Shown here piece by piece: positions 26,923 to 40,341 of a stretch of DNA of 64,000 nt; position 1 is the first letter of the stretch, and each line of letters begins with the position of its first letter. The position numbers and the translations under genes are program-made. The stretch is from Enchytraeus crypticus. Taxonomy: Eukaryota; Annelida; Clitellata; Enchytraeida; Enchytraeidae. The notes beneath the pieces are model-generated. The model was not told the DNA's origin and did no database searches. It was given only the letters and a program-made list of their open reading frames with translations. The DNA is taken from the NCBI GenBank assembly GCA_905160935.1, contig CAJHZI010000303.1, positions 272,001 through 336,000 on the forward strand, in the 5' to 3' direction.

Positions 26923-27394
26923 TTTAATACCAAAACCATCGTTGTGCTTATAAAGAACCTGCTAGATTTCCTATGCCAGAAATGGTTCGGCGTTCCAACG
27001 AACCCTTACAGCACGATGGCTTAAGATTTGAAGATGTGGTATTGACCACAGAGTTAATTAACTCTAGCCCACTTGATGCAAATTTTAGTATCTACATTTC
27101 AGTAACTTTGAAAATGTTTCAATTTAAATTTCAATTCATGAACGGAATAATTCTTAATAAGGTATCATAAAAATTAGTGAATTAAATGGATTAAGAATTC
27201 CGGAGGCTATATAGGAAGCATTTTTTGAAGGATTACGTACTCTAAATTGGAATGATAGTGAACAACTTTAAATTTAAATTCAGGTAAACTTTAGGCACGT
27301 ATAGCTTAAAGCATTTAGGTCACAATTCGCTAAATATTTTCTCATGCGTAACCGTGTTGGAGCACAATTTGAATAGCTTGCCCAGGAAAGTAAT

Positions 27395-27690
27395 ACTGCA
27401 ATTACGAGATCTTTGATCTTGTAAAGTTGTAATTGTACAGTTACATTGGTACTTTCCTGGGCAAGCTAAAAACCAATATTTCCGCCATAGGTCTAAATTT
27501 GGACCCTCTAGCCTTGGGTCTTGGACTTGCACTGTTTTGATATCGCTTTCTCTTGTGGTCTCTGTGTGCTCAGTCGTCAATGTGTGGTGCTTTGGCGCCT
27601 GTTTGAGTAGAGTCTGCAAGAGACGTCCCTGACATTGCCTTATGGCGATGAACTGGACGTAAAATTCTTACTGATTGATTAATTGAACAC
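27395..27690 (+). mobile_element. L2/CR1-like LINE 3' end
   Basis: Shares GATCTTGTAA..TTGTAATTG, GGCGCCTGTTTGAGTAGAGT, CTGCAAGAGACGTCCCTGAC, ATTGCCTTATGGCGATGAAC, TGGACGTAAAATTCTTACTG and ATTGATTAATTG with 49490-49660 and 50855-50975. Confidence 0.6.
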
Positions 27691-28139
27691 ATGTTTAGTT
27701 ATTATTGAAAAACTTAAATATCATTGTTAGTCTGCTGCAGTGGACCGAAACAGAAGACATATAATATATATCTTTATAAATTCATATCTTAGCTTCATTA
27801 ACACTTATACGTAAAACATAAGCACGAAAACGAGAGTAAGAATTTTTGTAATATCATAAAATTCACAAAGAAGTTGCAATAATTAAATAGCAAGGTTTTA
27901 AAAACCGTAAAAATTTACCTAATATCTTAGTGTAAAATCATTTTAGTGACTCCTTGTTCAACTAACAGCGTTCATATGACAGAGCAGGTTTTCACGCTCT
28001 TAACTCATCCGTGTAGAAAACTCATAAATCTGAGGCAGCGAGTTTTAGGCGTTTTAAAGTAAATATCTCAGGCTGCTTCATCAAAAAAAAGTAGTGCAGT
28101 AAAAAGTATTTGCTAGAATAGTGCAGATAGTAGAGAGCT

Positions 28140-28275
28140 AACCCGGTGTCATGTTGTCAAGTTGTTCGCTAGCATATTAGTAGGTGCTGGATTCAAATCT
28201 AGTGCTGTTCTCGTCACTGACATGATATGGATCAGGAAATTGACTTTAAGTTTGATTTAGCTTTAGTTTTTCGCA
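28140..28275 (+). mobile_element. SINE-A copy, diverged
   Basis: GGATTCAAATCTAGTGCTG (B box), CTCGTCACTGACATGATATG, GATCAGGAAATTGACTTTAA and GCTTTAG follow the SINE-A order with about 25% change. Confidence 0.5.
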
Positions 28276-28304
28276 AAATTTAAGTAATTATTTTAAGAAA
28301 TGGA

Positions 28305-28550
28305 AGTAAAGCCATGTAGTCTTGAAATATGTCATGAAGTCTTGAAGTATGCTATGTCTTGAAGTCATGAAATATATCATGAAGTCATGAAATATGTCAT
28401 GAAGTCATGAAATATGTCATGAAAAAGTCATGAAGTTTGCTATGAAGTCATGAATTATGCTATGAAGTCATGAAATATGTCATGATGTCAAGAAGTATGT
28501 CATGAAGTCATGAAATTTGGCGTGAAGTCTTGAAATATGCCGTGAAAGTA
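28305..28550. repeat. 20-bp tandem repeat, about 12 units
   Basis: Imperfect copies of GAAGTCATGAAATATGTCAT, some with 5-bp insertions. Confidence 0.8.
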
Positions 28551-29388
28551 AATGATATAAATGGATAGTACACTGAAATGTGGAGAGATAGCTAGCAGAT
28601 TGGGAGAAGAGTAAACAGATTGTGATTATTTGTAAATAAGCTACTTGATTTTTCACATGTCCGTTTGTAGCTGAGATGATCCTGGTTTCACATTTAAGAG
28701 CCCAACTCAATTAAACCATTCAAATCATTGGCTAAACCCAACACAAACTAAGCGGCCCCTTAAATGCAACTCAACCGAACTCAAAGGCAAACAATGAGAT
28801 ATTTCTACCCTATTATAATATAGATATACGTGAACCATGCGCCGTCAAGATTGCGGCTCTACATGGGGGTACATATACTGATTTTTGATCACCGGACCTC
28901 CAATCCAACCCATCGAGATGTCTGATTTAGAGTTACTCTCACACTCTGCATAGAGCTGCTCTGTTTAAACATATTGATTGATTGATTGAATATCACAGTG
29001 AGTTTGAGTTTTTAAATTGACATAAAAATGGTTTGAATGCATCTACACGCATAGCCGTGAATGGCGTAATGCGTATCGCTTACTGAGTAAATCATTGCCT
29101 ATTCACTTTACGAAAACACGGTGCTTTTGTAATAAAGCTAAGAAATACATGTAAGCTCGGTTAGAAGCACAATCGACGTCCTTGTCTGACTTTATTATTC
29201 GTAGTAAAGTAAACAAATGCAGGGTCAGAATGATGGTTGGCGTTAAAAATTTAAAACCATGACATGACAGAAAGAGGTGAGCATTTAAAGACCAAGTAAT
29301 TTTCACCAAACCAAGCAACTCATTCGAGAACGCCTGTCTTTCTGTACAGACAATCTTTATTTAATTTTAAATCCAATTCATAGTTAAA
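28551..29388. other. No gene supported
   Basis: Short frames only on either strand and no matching repeat family. Confidence 0.4.
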
Positions 29389-29524
29389 AAAGCTGGTAAA
29401 GCTAAGGTTAACGCCAGTTTCCTCACTCTAAAGCGACATCAGTGACGGGTGAGCCCAGGATTTGAACCCTGCACATAGTGATCCGCACATACATATCTAA
29501 CCGACATCGCCACCGGCTCCAGCC
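29389..29524 (-). mobile_element. SINE-A copy
   Basis: Reverse complement of the SINE-A consensus from TTTACCAGCTTT back to GGCTGGAGCCGGTGGCGATG. Confidence 0.75.
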
Positions 29525-30019
29525 GAAGAACCTGTAAAGTTACATATTATACGGGGTATAAAGTTAGAATTGTGCGTCATACAGAAATTTAAGATTGCAA
29601 AATATGGCGGCGTAGCAATCAATGGCGGTCAAAGGCCATAGTCAAAAGACATGGCCGTAGTCAAACATTATTTCATGTGTTGGCAGCCACTACTGATGGG
29701 ATGGCAACTTAAATTTTAGTTGTTGAGGCATCTGAAATACAATATTCCATAAAAATTGATTTGGACTGGGGGCAGGTGGGGTGGCAGCCCTTTCATTTAG
29801 GGGACAGCTGTCTCCCTGTGCCCCTCTAGTTACCATCCTGTTGGATATTCTAGATTTTTAGCGGCAAAATCTTTGTTTTATAGTATAAACTTGCCGCAGA
29901 AGGCGGGTAAAAAGAGAAAGAAAAAGCTCAAATGAGGGGACAAAGAATTTAAATGGATCAATTCTCCAGTAGATCTCTTGTATGAATTTCATTACAATAA
30001 GCAACGAATATATTGTTTC

Positions 30020-30105
30020 AGGTTCAAATCCTGGGCTAGCCCGTCACTGACATCGCTTTCGAGTGAGGAAACTGACGTTAACCTTAGTTTTACCAGCTTT
30101 TTTAC
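30020..30105 (+). mobile_element. SINE-A copy, 5'-truncated at the B box
   Basis: Begins exactly at GGTTCAAATCCTGGGCTAGC and runs to TTTTACCAGCTTTTTT. Confidence 0.75.
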
Positions 30106-30209
30106 CAAATGATGAAATATAAGCCACGTGATATATCAGGCAGTATTAAACACTGTTTAAAAGTGTTTTAAAAATTAAACACTGTAAGTTATGAGATGTA
30201 CACTCGTGT

Positions 30210-30395
30210 TGTGTTTCCCCTGTCTTTTGTTCTCTAGCAACTGAGGAATAAATCCACCGTAATCCGCAGGTGTCAGTCGAGGCAACTAATCCATGACTGG
30301 AGAATGAAATTTGAAAACCATATCACAAGCAAAAAAATTCTCATGCTATAGTCTACCCAAAGATGTGGATAGAGTGTATAGTGACGAGGGATAGT
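30210..30395 (+). mobile_element. SINE-B fragment (head and core)
   Basis: GTGTTGTGTTTCCCC, AGGAATAAATCCACCGTAAT, GCAACTAATCCATGACTGG and ATGCTATAGTCTACCCAAAG are a diverged SINE-B head. It runs into a LINE at 30400. Confidence 0.45.
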
Positions 30396-30399
30396 GTAG

Positions 30400-30690
30400 A
30401 TAGTACTGTGTTGATTTAATTAGGGGTAGATTGGCTCAGTCGAGATTGAGATCGTATGGGCATACTGAGAGAAAGGCAGATGAGGATGTACTAAAGAGAG
30501 TTTGGAGGGAAGAACTGGATGTTAAGCTAGAGAGAGGTAGATCACAACTAACGTGGGATGCGGCAAATTGGAGAGATATGAAAAATATGTGGAGTTGACT
30601 GAAGATACGGATTGGAACAGAGAGGATTGAAGGCCTATACGTATCCCGACCCGAGCTAAACTAGGATGCAAGGGAAGAAGTAGATAATGG
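30400..30690 (+). mobile_element. LINE-D 3' end, partner of SINE-D
   Basis: 30435-30597 reads RLRSYGHTERKADEDVL, VWREELDVKLERGRSQLTWD, ANWRDMKNMW, stop. This is the 'RLRxxGH...GR...W' end of a non-LTR reverse transcriptase. The 3' UTR (TACGTATCCCGACCCGAGCT, AGGATGCAAGGGAAGAAG) is the tail found on SINE-D copies. Confidence 0.65.
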
Positions 30691-30699
30691 CAGTATAGA

Positions 30700-31470
30700 C
30701 AAAAAAATTAATCACAATTAACCTCATTAAAGATTACTAATTTACAATTATTACAGTAAAATACCTACACCAGTTTTATTAAATTTATTTTTACGTCTTG
30801 CCTGATAACATACTGACATTCTCATACCAGCCCTCCCCCTAAAACCTCCATACCGGTTGATAACGGTTTGCATTTAGAGACTGCTCCAATATTCAGCCAA
30901 TTTTTCACCTAAAGGAATTCGCCAATTCTCCTGAGGCGAAAATTTAAGGAATTTGCTCACAATCTCGTTTCAGTTATATTCAGTTTTAAAACGAATAAAA
31001 TGACGTTATAATTGTTAAAGCGATGTCAATGAAACGGACAAAACGGACGGTTAGGTTTATTAAAATTGATAAATTGATCGTCAGCTAGACAGAAATCTCG
31101 ACGATGATGATGTGAAAAGCACCAAAGGTTGTAGAATTGTAATTATTAGAATGTAAGAAGCTACATGATTGGTTGATGAATTTCTGTGCGCCGAATGAGA
31201 CGCTCTGCTTTCAGAAAGCTGTGAACCTGTAAATACGTGCGTATGTTATACGAGAATGAGAGAGATAGTCATTGCAACACTTTGACTGTTTTATAAATAA
31301 CATAAATTTGGGTGAGTATTTTAACGGCTTTATAATATTGAGTGATACGTATATATAGAGAGTGCAACTTACATATAAAGCGCACTATGAACATTTCTAG
31401 ATTAATATAGGTTAAATGGCTACTAATCAAATTTCATAATAGGCTATTGCGTTACAATTGATTTCAACAT
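30700..31470. other. No gene supported
   Basis: A transmembrane or terminal exon of the minus-strand CUB gene could lie here or further left, but I could not identify one. Confidence 0.3.
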
Positions 31471-31479
31471 AGAGTACTG

Positions 31480-31620
31480 TAACGTCCCTGACATTCCCTT
31501 TTGGCGAGGAATCTGATGTTAAATTCTTATGGATTTATTGATTGATTCATTGATTTATTGATTGATTTATTGATTTATTGATTTATTGATTGATTCATTG
31601 ATTTATTGTATTGAATCAGG
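31480..31620 (+). mobile_element. L2/CR1-like LINE tail with (ATTG)n
   Basis: AACGTCCCTGACATTCCCTT, TTGGCGAGGAATCTGATGTT, AAATTCTTATGG, then about 90 bp of ATTGATT-type repeats. Confidence 0.65.
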
Positions 31621-31747
31621 GACATTAAAAATTATGATTCGTTTATTGCAATTATTAATGATAAAAATATTTTTTATTAGAATCAAGATTAGATGCAATA
31701 CAATCAGTCACTAAATCAATGCGAACTTATTCATAAGAACTGCACCT

Positions 31748-31880
31748 TTCTTAAAAGGTGACTAAGCAATAACTTAGGAAGGCAACGAAAAACCACACCA
31801 GGAGCAATATTATTCCCAAACCGTATGCTCCATTAAGGTGTGGAAAGCGGCATTGATCTTTTGAAGATTTTTACTCGTTA
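31748..31880 (+). mobile_element. SINE-B fragment
   Basis: AAAAGGTGACTAAGCAATAA, GGAAGGCAACGAAAAACCAC and TATTCCCAAACCGTATGCTC match the SINE-B core. Confidence 0.5.
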
Positions 31881-32072
31881 ATCGATGTTGTGCTCTTCAA
31901 TGAGCGCGAAGCAGCCTATGTAAGCGAGAGAAAGAGAGAAAAAGAGTGAAAGAGAGCAAGAGAGAAAGAGATAGTGAAAGAGTCAAAAACACATACAGAG
32001 CGATAGAAAATGGTCGAAAGAGGAAGAGAGGAAGAGAAAGAGAGGTATAAGAGTAATTAGAAAGCGATAGTA

Positions 32073-32076
<4 letters not shown>

Positions 32077-32113
<37 letters not shown>
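32077..32113. repeat. (GA)n tract next to the last CUB exon
   Basis: Pure GA on plus (CT on minus). It starts two bases past the predicted exon boundary, and on the minus strand the frame stays open through it as Leu-Ser repeats. Confidence 0.85.
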
Positions 32114-32114
<1 letters not shown>

Positions 32115-32116
<2 letters not shown>

Positions 32117-34482
32117 CTGTCATGTTGTTGCGGTTGTCTCTCGGCTCTGCTCGGGTTCTTGGCTGGTATAAACTCATATCTCGCTCTAAACCCGTACCCG
32201 TCTCCAATGTTGTTAGAATGAAAAGTGACCCGGAAGAATTTCCCGTCCGAAATGATTTCCTCCTCCACCCCCGAATCCCCGGGGCCAAAATCATATCCGT
32301 GGGTTTCGAGGGGCCCCCAGGTCTGCAGGGGGATCCCCCTGCGCCCACAGAGTCGAACCATTTTACGATCGTGCAATTCGATGTTGAAATTGGAGAACTC
32401 TATAAAATCGCTGGCTGTAGATTCATCACAACTGTGTGAAAAATGGAATAAACAGAAGAGATATACATGTGGGCCTATTTCAAGTGGTAAATTTAAAATG
32501 TATAAATTGTAATATTCTATTTATTATGCACTAGTAATCTATACGTTTAATCACGATTATGGATTCATCCGAAAAATATGCAACAGCAATTCTAGAATCT
32601 GAATGACACACCATTAGAAGAAGAAGACTATTTTTTAATTGACAGAAGCGTTAAGCAGCCGTTGTACTCAATCTAAATGCTTTACTCTCTTCCCTATCTG
32701 TTGGTCTAATTATGAATGGACTCATCTAGTGAAGTCATTTGTGTAATTAAATGAATTAATCGATAATAATCAATAATTTTATGGAAGTCTCAAATAGGGG
32801 ATTGACTGGTGGTGTGGTGTAGGACAGAGAGGATTTGAGACAGTCTATTTGTATCCCGACCCTGGTTAAACTGAGATTCAAGGGAGGAGGACGATGATTA
32901 TGATGAATCAATAATCCTTTAGAAGTTCCTACCTCGGTGGGGACCCATCTATATCGATATCACTGAACGTCACTTTAATCTTCTCCTCACTGAGCCCGTA
33001 GAAGAGATAGTGGCAGAGTGTGGAGCGGGGATAGAGTCCAGGATAGTTCGGTGAAGTGAAGTATCCGGAATTAGATCCAGTAACATCCGATCCTTGATCA
33101 GAATTAGCGGATTGATTTGATAGGGTTCCGGAATGAAATAGAAAAACGCAACCTGCGAAATATTGCTAGTAAAAGTAAGGATATACGTAAATAAAAATAA
33201 TCTAATAAAACATTAAATATGTAAACTAAATATAAACTGAACTAAGAGAATACAAAGTAAAAAGAACAATCATTTTATTATAGGCTGACAATATTTCTGT
33301 AGATTTTAAATTTGTGTACTGAACGAATAGAAATAATATAGACTGTACGGTTGAATGACAACAGATACTGTATACTCATAAACATACAATCTATATTCGT
33401 CACCTTCATCATCTTTTTCCCTTGAATCCAGTTTAGCTAGGGTCGGGATACGGATAGACCTTCTAAACCCTCGTTGTGGGATGAAGAAGTTTTCCATTCG
33501 TTTTAGAAAATTGTGTAGCTACTTCTGGAGCCTAGGCGCTAACCAGCCAAATTCTGAAGTTGAGTTGGATCTTAGCGCTTTGTCGCCTTTTACGACACCT
33601 GCAATCTAAGGTTTGTCTATTGTTCAAGAGCCCGGACAAACACGAGACTCAGTTGTAATGCATAAGTAAACTCAGTAAATGTAACGCAATGAGAAGACTT
33701 TGAAACATTAACCTCTAGCTTCGTTCAATCGAAAATACCTATTTATGTATACGGTAATATCATATGTAACTATACATACATGTACAATTGCTGTAGCTTG
33801 TCTCTAAGCAAACAAATATTAATTAAAATGAATAGACATACTAAATAGCTACACGTATAAATGATAGCTATAAATGAATAGTCATATAGCATTGAACCTC
33901 ACCAGAGCCTGCTCTTTGTTTTCCTGAGTTTATCCCGAAATCTAAGCAAGAAATAAGATATTAAAGATGTTATTTTATTAAATTCGACGTCTAATGATAA
34001 ACCAACTATAAACAAATAAGAAATCAGAACTGATCCAAGTCGGAAGTTATGGATCCGAATGTAGATCAGTAGGAAAAGGGAGAAGGACTATATCCAGTGA
34101 TTCTGGATCAGTAGATAGAGGGACAAGGACTAAAGATCTAGGGAACCCTGCACATACTGATCCGCAGTCGAATAACTGACCGACATCGCCACTGGCTTTA
34201 GCCAACACACAGCGGATTCGAGACAGAGGCATCCTCCATAAGTTGATGACTTTTAGAGGCAAGCGTTGTGTTGCACTGTCCACAGGAGTATGAATATGTT
34301 TTTAGGTTGTAACTTAATACTTAGCTTTTTGTCAGACAGTGCAAATATGCAATTTTCATTCTCCTATTACTGACTTTTAAAGTTCGGCGGTCTATAGATG
34401 TCTAATACATGCACATGTACATGTATACTATGTGTATTGTATAGTACTAATGAAATGCATGAAACAAACAAAACTTTAACAG

Positions 34483-34517
<35 letters not shown>

Positions 34518-37500
34518 AATCTTCTTTGTTTTCTGCTAAGTGATAGGCCTAAAGTACATATTCTTACTAGCAACCTGTCTTAACACTTCACAAGAGCACC
34601 CCGTTGACAAGCTGGACCCACCATAGAACTTAAGTCTTTACCAAACCGTGATAGCAGCTTGGGTAAATAAAGCTTCTGGGATGATTTCTCATTGACTTGC
34701 TCAACCATTAACAACATAGCTACAAAAGTGGCTCTTATATTTTAAATTATTAAAAGTATTATTGGAATAATCTGCTAACCAGACAAGAAGCTATATTTAG
34801 CAGAAAATCCTTTAGGCTGAGGGAGAAGTTCTCCATTAATATCCCGCGCAATCTGCCGATTGGTTGAACTGAAGAGAAGTTCAAATCTATTGGCACTGCT
34901 CATGAGAGTGGGCGGAACTTTCTGTCCGCAATAAAATCCCATTGGCTGCAGCTCTCCGTCAAACATAGTTTGAACCAATAGAGAATCGGTGGCACCATCA
35001 CAGCTACAAAATCAACCAACCAGCAAATATGCGTATAAATTAGTAGGTAGATCTGACCAATGAAGTCTCAAAGGTCTGGCCAGTTGCATAGGAGCCAATA
35101 TCAATCACCCTTAAACAATTGCGGATACAGGTGGGGTCGGGCAAGTGGTCCGCCCCTCGGCCCGCTGAGTAAACATGGATGGTAGGTTGCATTGTTCGAA
35201 AATGCAAATTATATCAGTTTTGTAAAAATTTAGGTCCTTGTTGAAAGGCTATAAAAATTTTACAGAAATACCTTCTCGGATAGGCAGGATCCCCGTGCGG
35301 GTAATTAAGGTCAAACTCCGTGAACTCTAACTTGACCCGGTCGTTCTGACCTTGACCTATTAGCATGTATCTGCAGATGAGATGGGGTGGGTAGGGCTCA
35401 GGGTAGAGAGGGGTGTAGATAATTCCTGTGAGGGTATCATTGCTGCGTAGTATGACGTCACACGGGGAAGAGTCGATGACATCACCATCTAAAATGGGCA
35501 AGCAGAAAATGTACTCACTATAAATTAATAGAGGGCTAGTCCTTGACAATTAAGATGTTAGAAATAGTTGTATTGATTCATCTTACCAATAAAACGAATA
35601 TTGTAGAGAATTTAAGAGGTTCAAGCCCAGATTAACGTCAATTTCCTGTCCCGAAACAGACACCCATTATGCGTGAGAAAGGGATTCGAAACCAGCATCT
35701 CGCAGGCATCTAACCGGCTATGCTACAGGCTCAGCTCTTATCGTAAGATGAAAATGAAATCACAACGTGAGAATTGGTGCAATACTTACTTAAGAGTCTA
35801 TAGTCGGGAGATGTCGCTTTCGATCTACTCACTGCGTCTTGTTTCAGCTCACCAGATGGAGGCATAGGGTTGGAATTTGTCGTATTGGGTTGCCGTAGGA
35901 ACTCAAACTTAGCAGAAAATCCCTGCTCACTGTCGAATTCATCACTGGAAAATTCCAGTAGCATTTCTCTCCCAGTCGAAACAAACTTTACAGCTGTTCG
36001 CTTTAAAGATTCAGATAAAGGGATGTCAACATACGAGTGATCAAATTCAATCACTGTTTTATCAGAGTCTGACTTAGATACGGGTGACTTAGTCCGGTGC
36101 AAATTACTGGAATTATTTATCACAGTATCACGGTTGTTGGAAGATGACGTGTTGTAGAGTTTTTCGTAGTTATCAGGTGAGATTTCTTTAGATAATTGCG
36201 GTAGAACGTTATACGTACTATTTGTCGACATTACGGTACTGTTTCTATTAACGATATCGTCCAATGATTGCAATATTTCAAGAGTGTAGTCTAAGTTATG
36301 ACAGAACTTTCCAACCACCGGGGAAGCCTGTTCCAAACCGTCTCTTATTATTATCCAATCCCGACACTGGCCATTGACTGTGCTGCCCACGCTGCCCATG
36401 CTGCCCTTGCTGCCCACGCTGCCCATGCTGCCTGCTGCTCTTATACTACCGCTGCTCTTTCTAATTTTACCAGAACTCTCCATTTCTGGACTAGCACCAT
36501 CGTAAGCAAGTCTCAGACTGGTTATCGTGACCTTGACCCTCTCTCCGTCAAGGGCATGAAGGGCGTAGAGGCAGTGGGTGTTGTGAGGGTAGTGCTGAGG
36601 ATAGCGAGGACTGTAGATGTTACCGTCCTTGTGATGACGATCACTGTAGAAATCATAGGAACAGTTCGTGCCCCACCTCTTGTTGCCTCTTCTCATCTCA
36701 AACTGATCTAAAATGAGTTAAATAATTAATTAATTTTAAATATAATTAAAAATTTCGATTATAATTAATTTTTTAGTTGATTGATTGAGTGTATGCTCGC
36801 GTGGAATTTTTTAAGCGCTATTTTTGTGTTTGCTTGTATGATTGTATTGTAATTTTTTCTTGTCTTGCTATCTGAGTGGTGAAATAAAGCTACGCAAAAC
36901 GATTACAGTCACACTTCTATATAAGTCTCTATATAAGTCAATCAATAAATCAATCAATAGATCCAGTAACTTGGATGGAACTGCATTACTTTACAGTTTT
37001 ATGTAGACACTACATCTACGTTAAGCTGTTGTTGTCCTGATCGATAGCCTTAGGGCTCCTTAGGAAGCCACAAACCAAAGTTAACTGTCTCAATTTGCTG
37101 TCTACTGTTGTGCAATTTTATAAAGTGTAGTGGTTTCAAATAAATAAATAACTACGGGAAAATAAATATATAATAATTATTAAAAATAATTAGTATTCAT
37201 AATAAATTAATAAATCATATTAATTACAAATAATAAATACTCGTACATCTAGACACATTTGGTCTCCTACTTTTATCAATGAATCTATACTCCGCGGTGA
37301 ACCCAGTGTGATTTGTTTGCAATGAGCTGGAATGGAACTCGAGTATGAGACAACGCTTGGAGGAGAAATACTCCAGATGTCTTCCATCCAGACTTCCACA
37401 CAGCTCGTGTCTACTTCCGTCGTCACCAGCAGGACTGGAAGCGTCCCATGAGGGAACCTCTGGACGCTCCAGATCCAGATATAGACGCACATAGTCACTG

Positions 37501-40289
37501 CATCTGTTTGTGGTTAGATCAATCAATCAATTAATCAATTAATTAATAAAAAATGAATCAGTCAACAACCAATCAATCTATCAGTCATTCAATCAATCAA
37601 GCAAGCAATCAGCCAACTAGCTAATCAATCAATTAATCAATATATCAATCAATCAATAAATCAATCAATCAATCCATCAATATATAAATATAAAAAACAA
37701 TCAATCAATGAACCAATTAAATATTTAATTTATTAATTATTCAATCATTTAAGTAATTAATCAATCAAGCAGTGACGGAGTCAATTGTTAAATTCTGAAT
37801 AATTAGTAATATACGTGATATCTCTCGAATGATCGAATAGCTGTAATATGTGATGAGCTTCACGATTTAAATATACATGTACACACATGGTCATTGCACC
37901 TATAAGTAGTTAGACCATTCAATTAATCAGTTAATCAATCAATCAATAAATCAGTTAAGCAATAAATAAATAAATCAGTTGGTCACAAAATTGCATATTC
38001 ATGAACAAAAACATCTTTAAAAATTCAACGTTCATAAATAGGAAGATTTAAATCAGTGATTCTCATAGATGTATAAATAGTATCGATTAATCAATTATAT
38101 CAACAAATTATAATAACTAACAACAGTACAGGGGCCGCAATAGCTATATCAAACGTCGACTTATTTAGTCTACTAGATTCTTGCGTGGTCATGTCGCCCA
38201 CCAAGTCGCTGAATCCAGCGATATATTAAATAATATATAATATATCGATATATAAATATATCATTATATATATTATATATTATATATTGTTTAATATATA
38301 TATATATAATATATAATACTAATTTATGATTCTTATGAATCATAAATTAGTTAATATTACTCATAGATATCGATCAATCAATTAATCAGTCAATCAATCA
38401 ATCAATCAGTCAGCCAATCAATAAATTAATCAATCAAGCTATTAATCAATCAGTCAATTAGTCAATCAGTCAGCCAACTAATAAATCAATCAATCAAACT
38501 ATAAATCAATCAATCAATTAATTAATAAATCAAATCCACAATCAGTTTTTTAACCTGTCGCCCGCTGATGGACTTCGAAGGTCAAAATGTTTGAAGGTCA
38601 CTTGAACAAGCTCGTCAAGGTCACCGATGAACGTGTACAGAACACAGGATATATCAGCCGAGTAGGCTGCCAGTCCTGGTGCTGATGACGTCATAGGGAT
38701 TATGACGTCATTACTGTGACGTAATATACGAGGGGCGCGAACAATGCCTGAAGAATGCTCATTGCTCTCGTACACAATACATCTGCAGTCTAAAATACAA
38801 CAATACATCTGCAGTCTAAGATACAACAATACATCTGCATCCTAAAACACAACAATACATTTGCAGCCTAAAATACGAATAGTTAAATTTTGAACAACGC
38901 CGTACTTCGCTGAACTATATTGCATTGTCAATATTAACTTGAAAAAATGCAAGTCATCCAGAAAAAAGGTTTAAATAAGCAGTTAACTGATAAAAGTGGA
39001 GTCCATTATTATAGTTAGTAGATTTAAATTTATAGCATGTGATCTCTGATAGCATGTTGATAAAATGTTCAGCTGTAGGTCAGTAGGTTCTGGGTTCAAT
39101 TCCAGAGCTTGGACCGTCACTGATGTGATTTCGATACTGGAAGCTGAGTTTAAGTTTGACTTTAGCTTTTTACTGCATTCACTAATTCAAGTTCCGAGTT
39201 CAGGTATATATACAGTTATACACATACTAATTTATCAGTCGTCCAGCGGTAGGCTGCAATTAGAAACAAATTACATAAATTAGCATTAGCAATATTAGTA
39301 TAAATTAACATTAACATTAATTAAATTAACATAAATATTAATAATACATGTAAATTATAAATAGAGGAATTTTTTTTATAATCGAAGCAGCAGACCATGT
39401 TCAATGTGATATGAACTCTCATAGGCCATGCACACGTCAGTGTCCTGAAGATCTGCAGCACAAATACATACAAATACATTCAAAAACATTTCAAATACAT
39501 GAAAATACAATGGCTGAAGCCAGTGGCGAAGTCGGTAAGATACTCGACCGCGGATCAGTATGTGCGGGGTTCAAGTCCTGGGCTTACCCGTCACTGATAT
39601 CGCTTTCGAGTAAGGAAACTGATGTTAACCTTAGCTTTTACTTAGCTTCTAAAATACGTGCACATACATACATACATAAATGTGTGCTGATGACTTTCTA
39701 GAAAGTATAGCAAAGATAACTGATGAAATGCTTTCTACGAGTGATTGATAGAAGAGGATGATTAATATTTTAGACAATGACAGTATACTGTACTTTTGTG
39801 GAGAAATTCACGCCGTAGGTTATAGGAAAGAAAAAAAGGAAAATTAAAGAACGAAATAATCAAAATAAGGAAAAATACAAGAAATTAAGAAAGAGAGCGA
39901 AAGACGTCCGTACCATATGTAAAGAGAGAAGAAGAAGAAGAAGAGAGAGAAAGAGAGAAAGTAAATTTTTAAACAGGTACTATTAATAGCCTATTATCAT
40001 AACCCATTGAGTAACATAAATGACGTAAACAACGGGATGTAGTTGATTGCTAGCCCCCCCCCCCCCGCGTAGAAAATTGCAATATCCATCTTATATGTCC
40101 TAGTTATTTAATTTTATTTTCACTCCAAGTAGAAAGCAATAACACAAAATAAGTACATACATACATGTATGCGGAGAAGTGAAATGGGATGGAAAGGCCA
40201 AAAAAAGATAAAACGTGCCACGAATTAAATGCGTTAAGTGTATGTTAAATTATGTTCTTCATCCCGTGTAATATGCTGCATAATGTGTC

Positions 40290-40341
<52 letters not shown>

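Noticed and set aside
28305..28550. CRISPR-like array
   Set aside because: A 20-bp direct tandem repeat without spacers in a eukaryotic genome.
32122..32512. Two plus-strand frames of about 100 codons
   Set aside because: Shadows of the CUB4 exon (minus).
36298..36711. 137-codon plus-strand frame
   Set aside because: Shadow of the CUB2 exon on the opposite strand. The minus frame has CUB motifs and splice sites, this one does not.
39411..39701. 96-codon plus-strand frame
   Set aside because: Runs through a full SINE-A copy.
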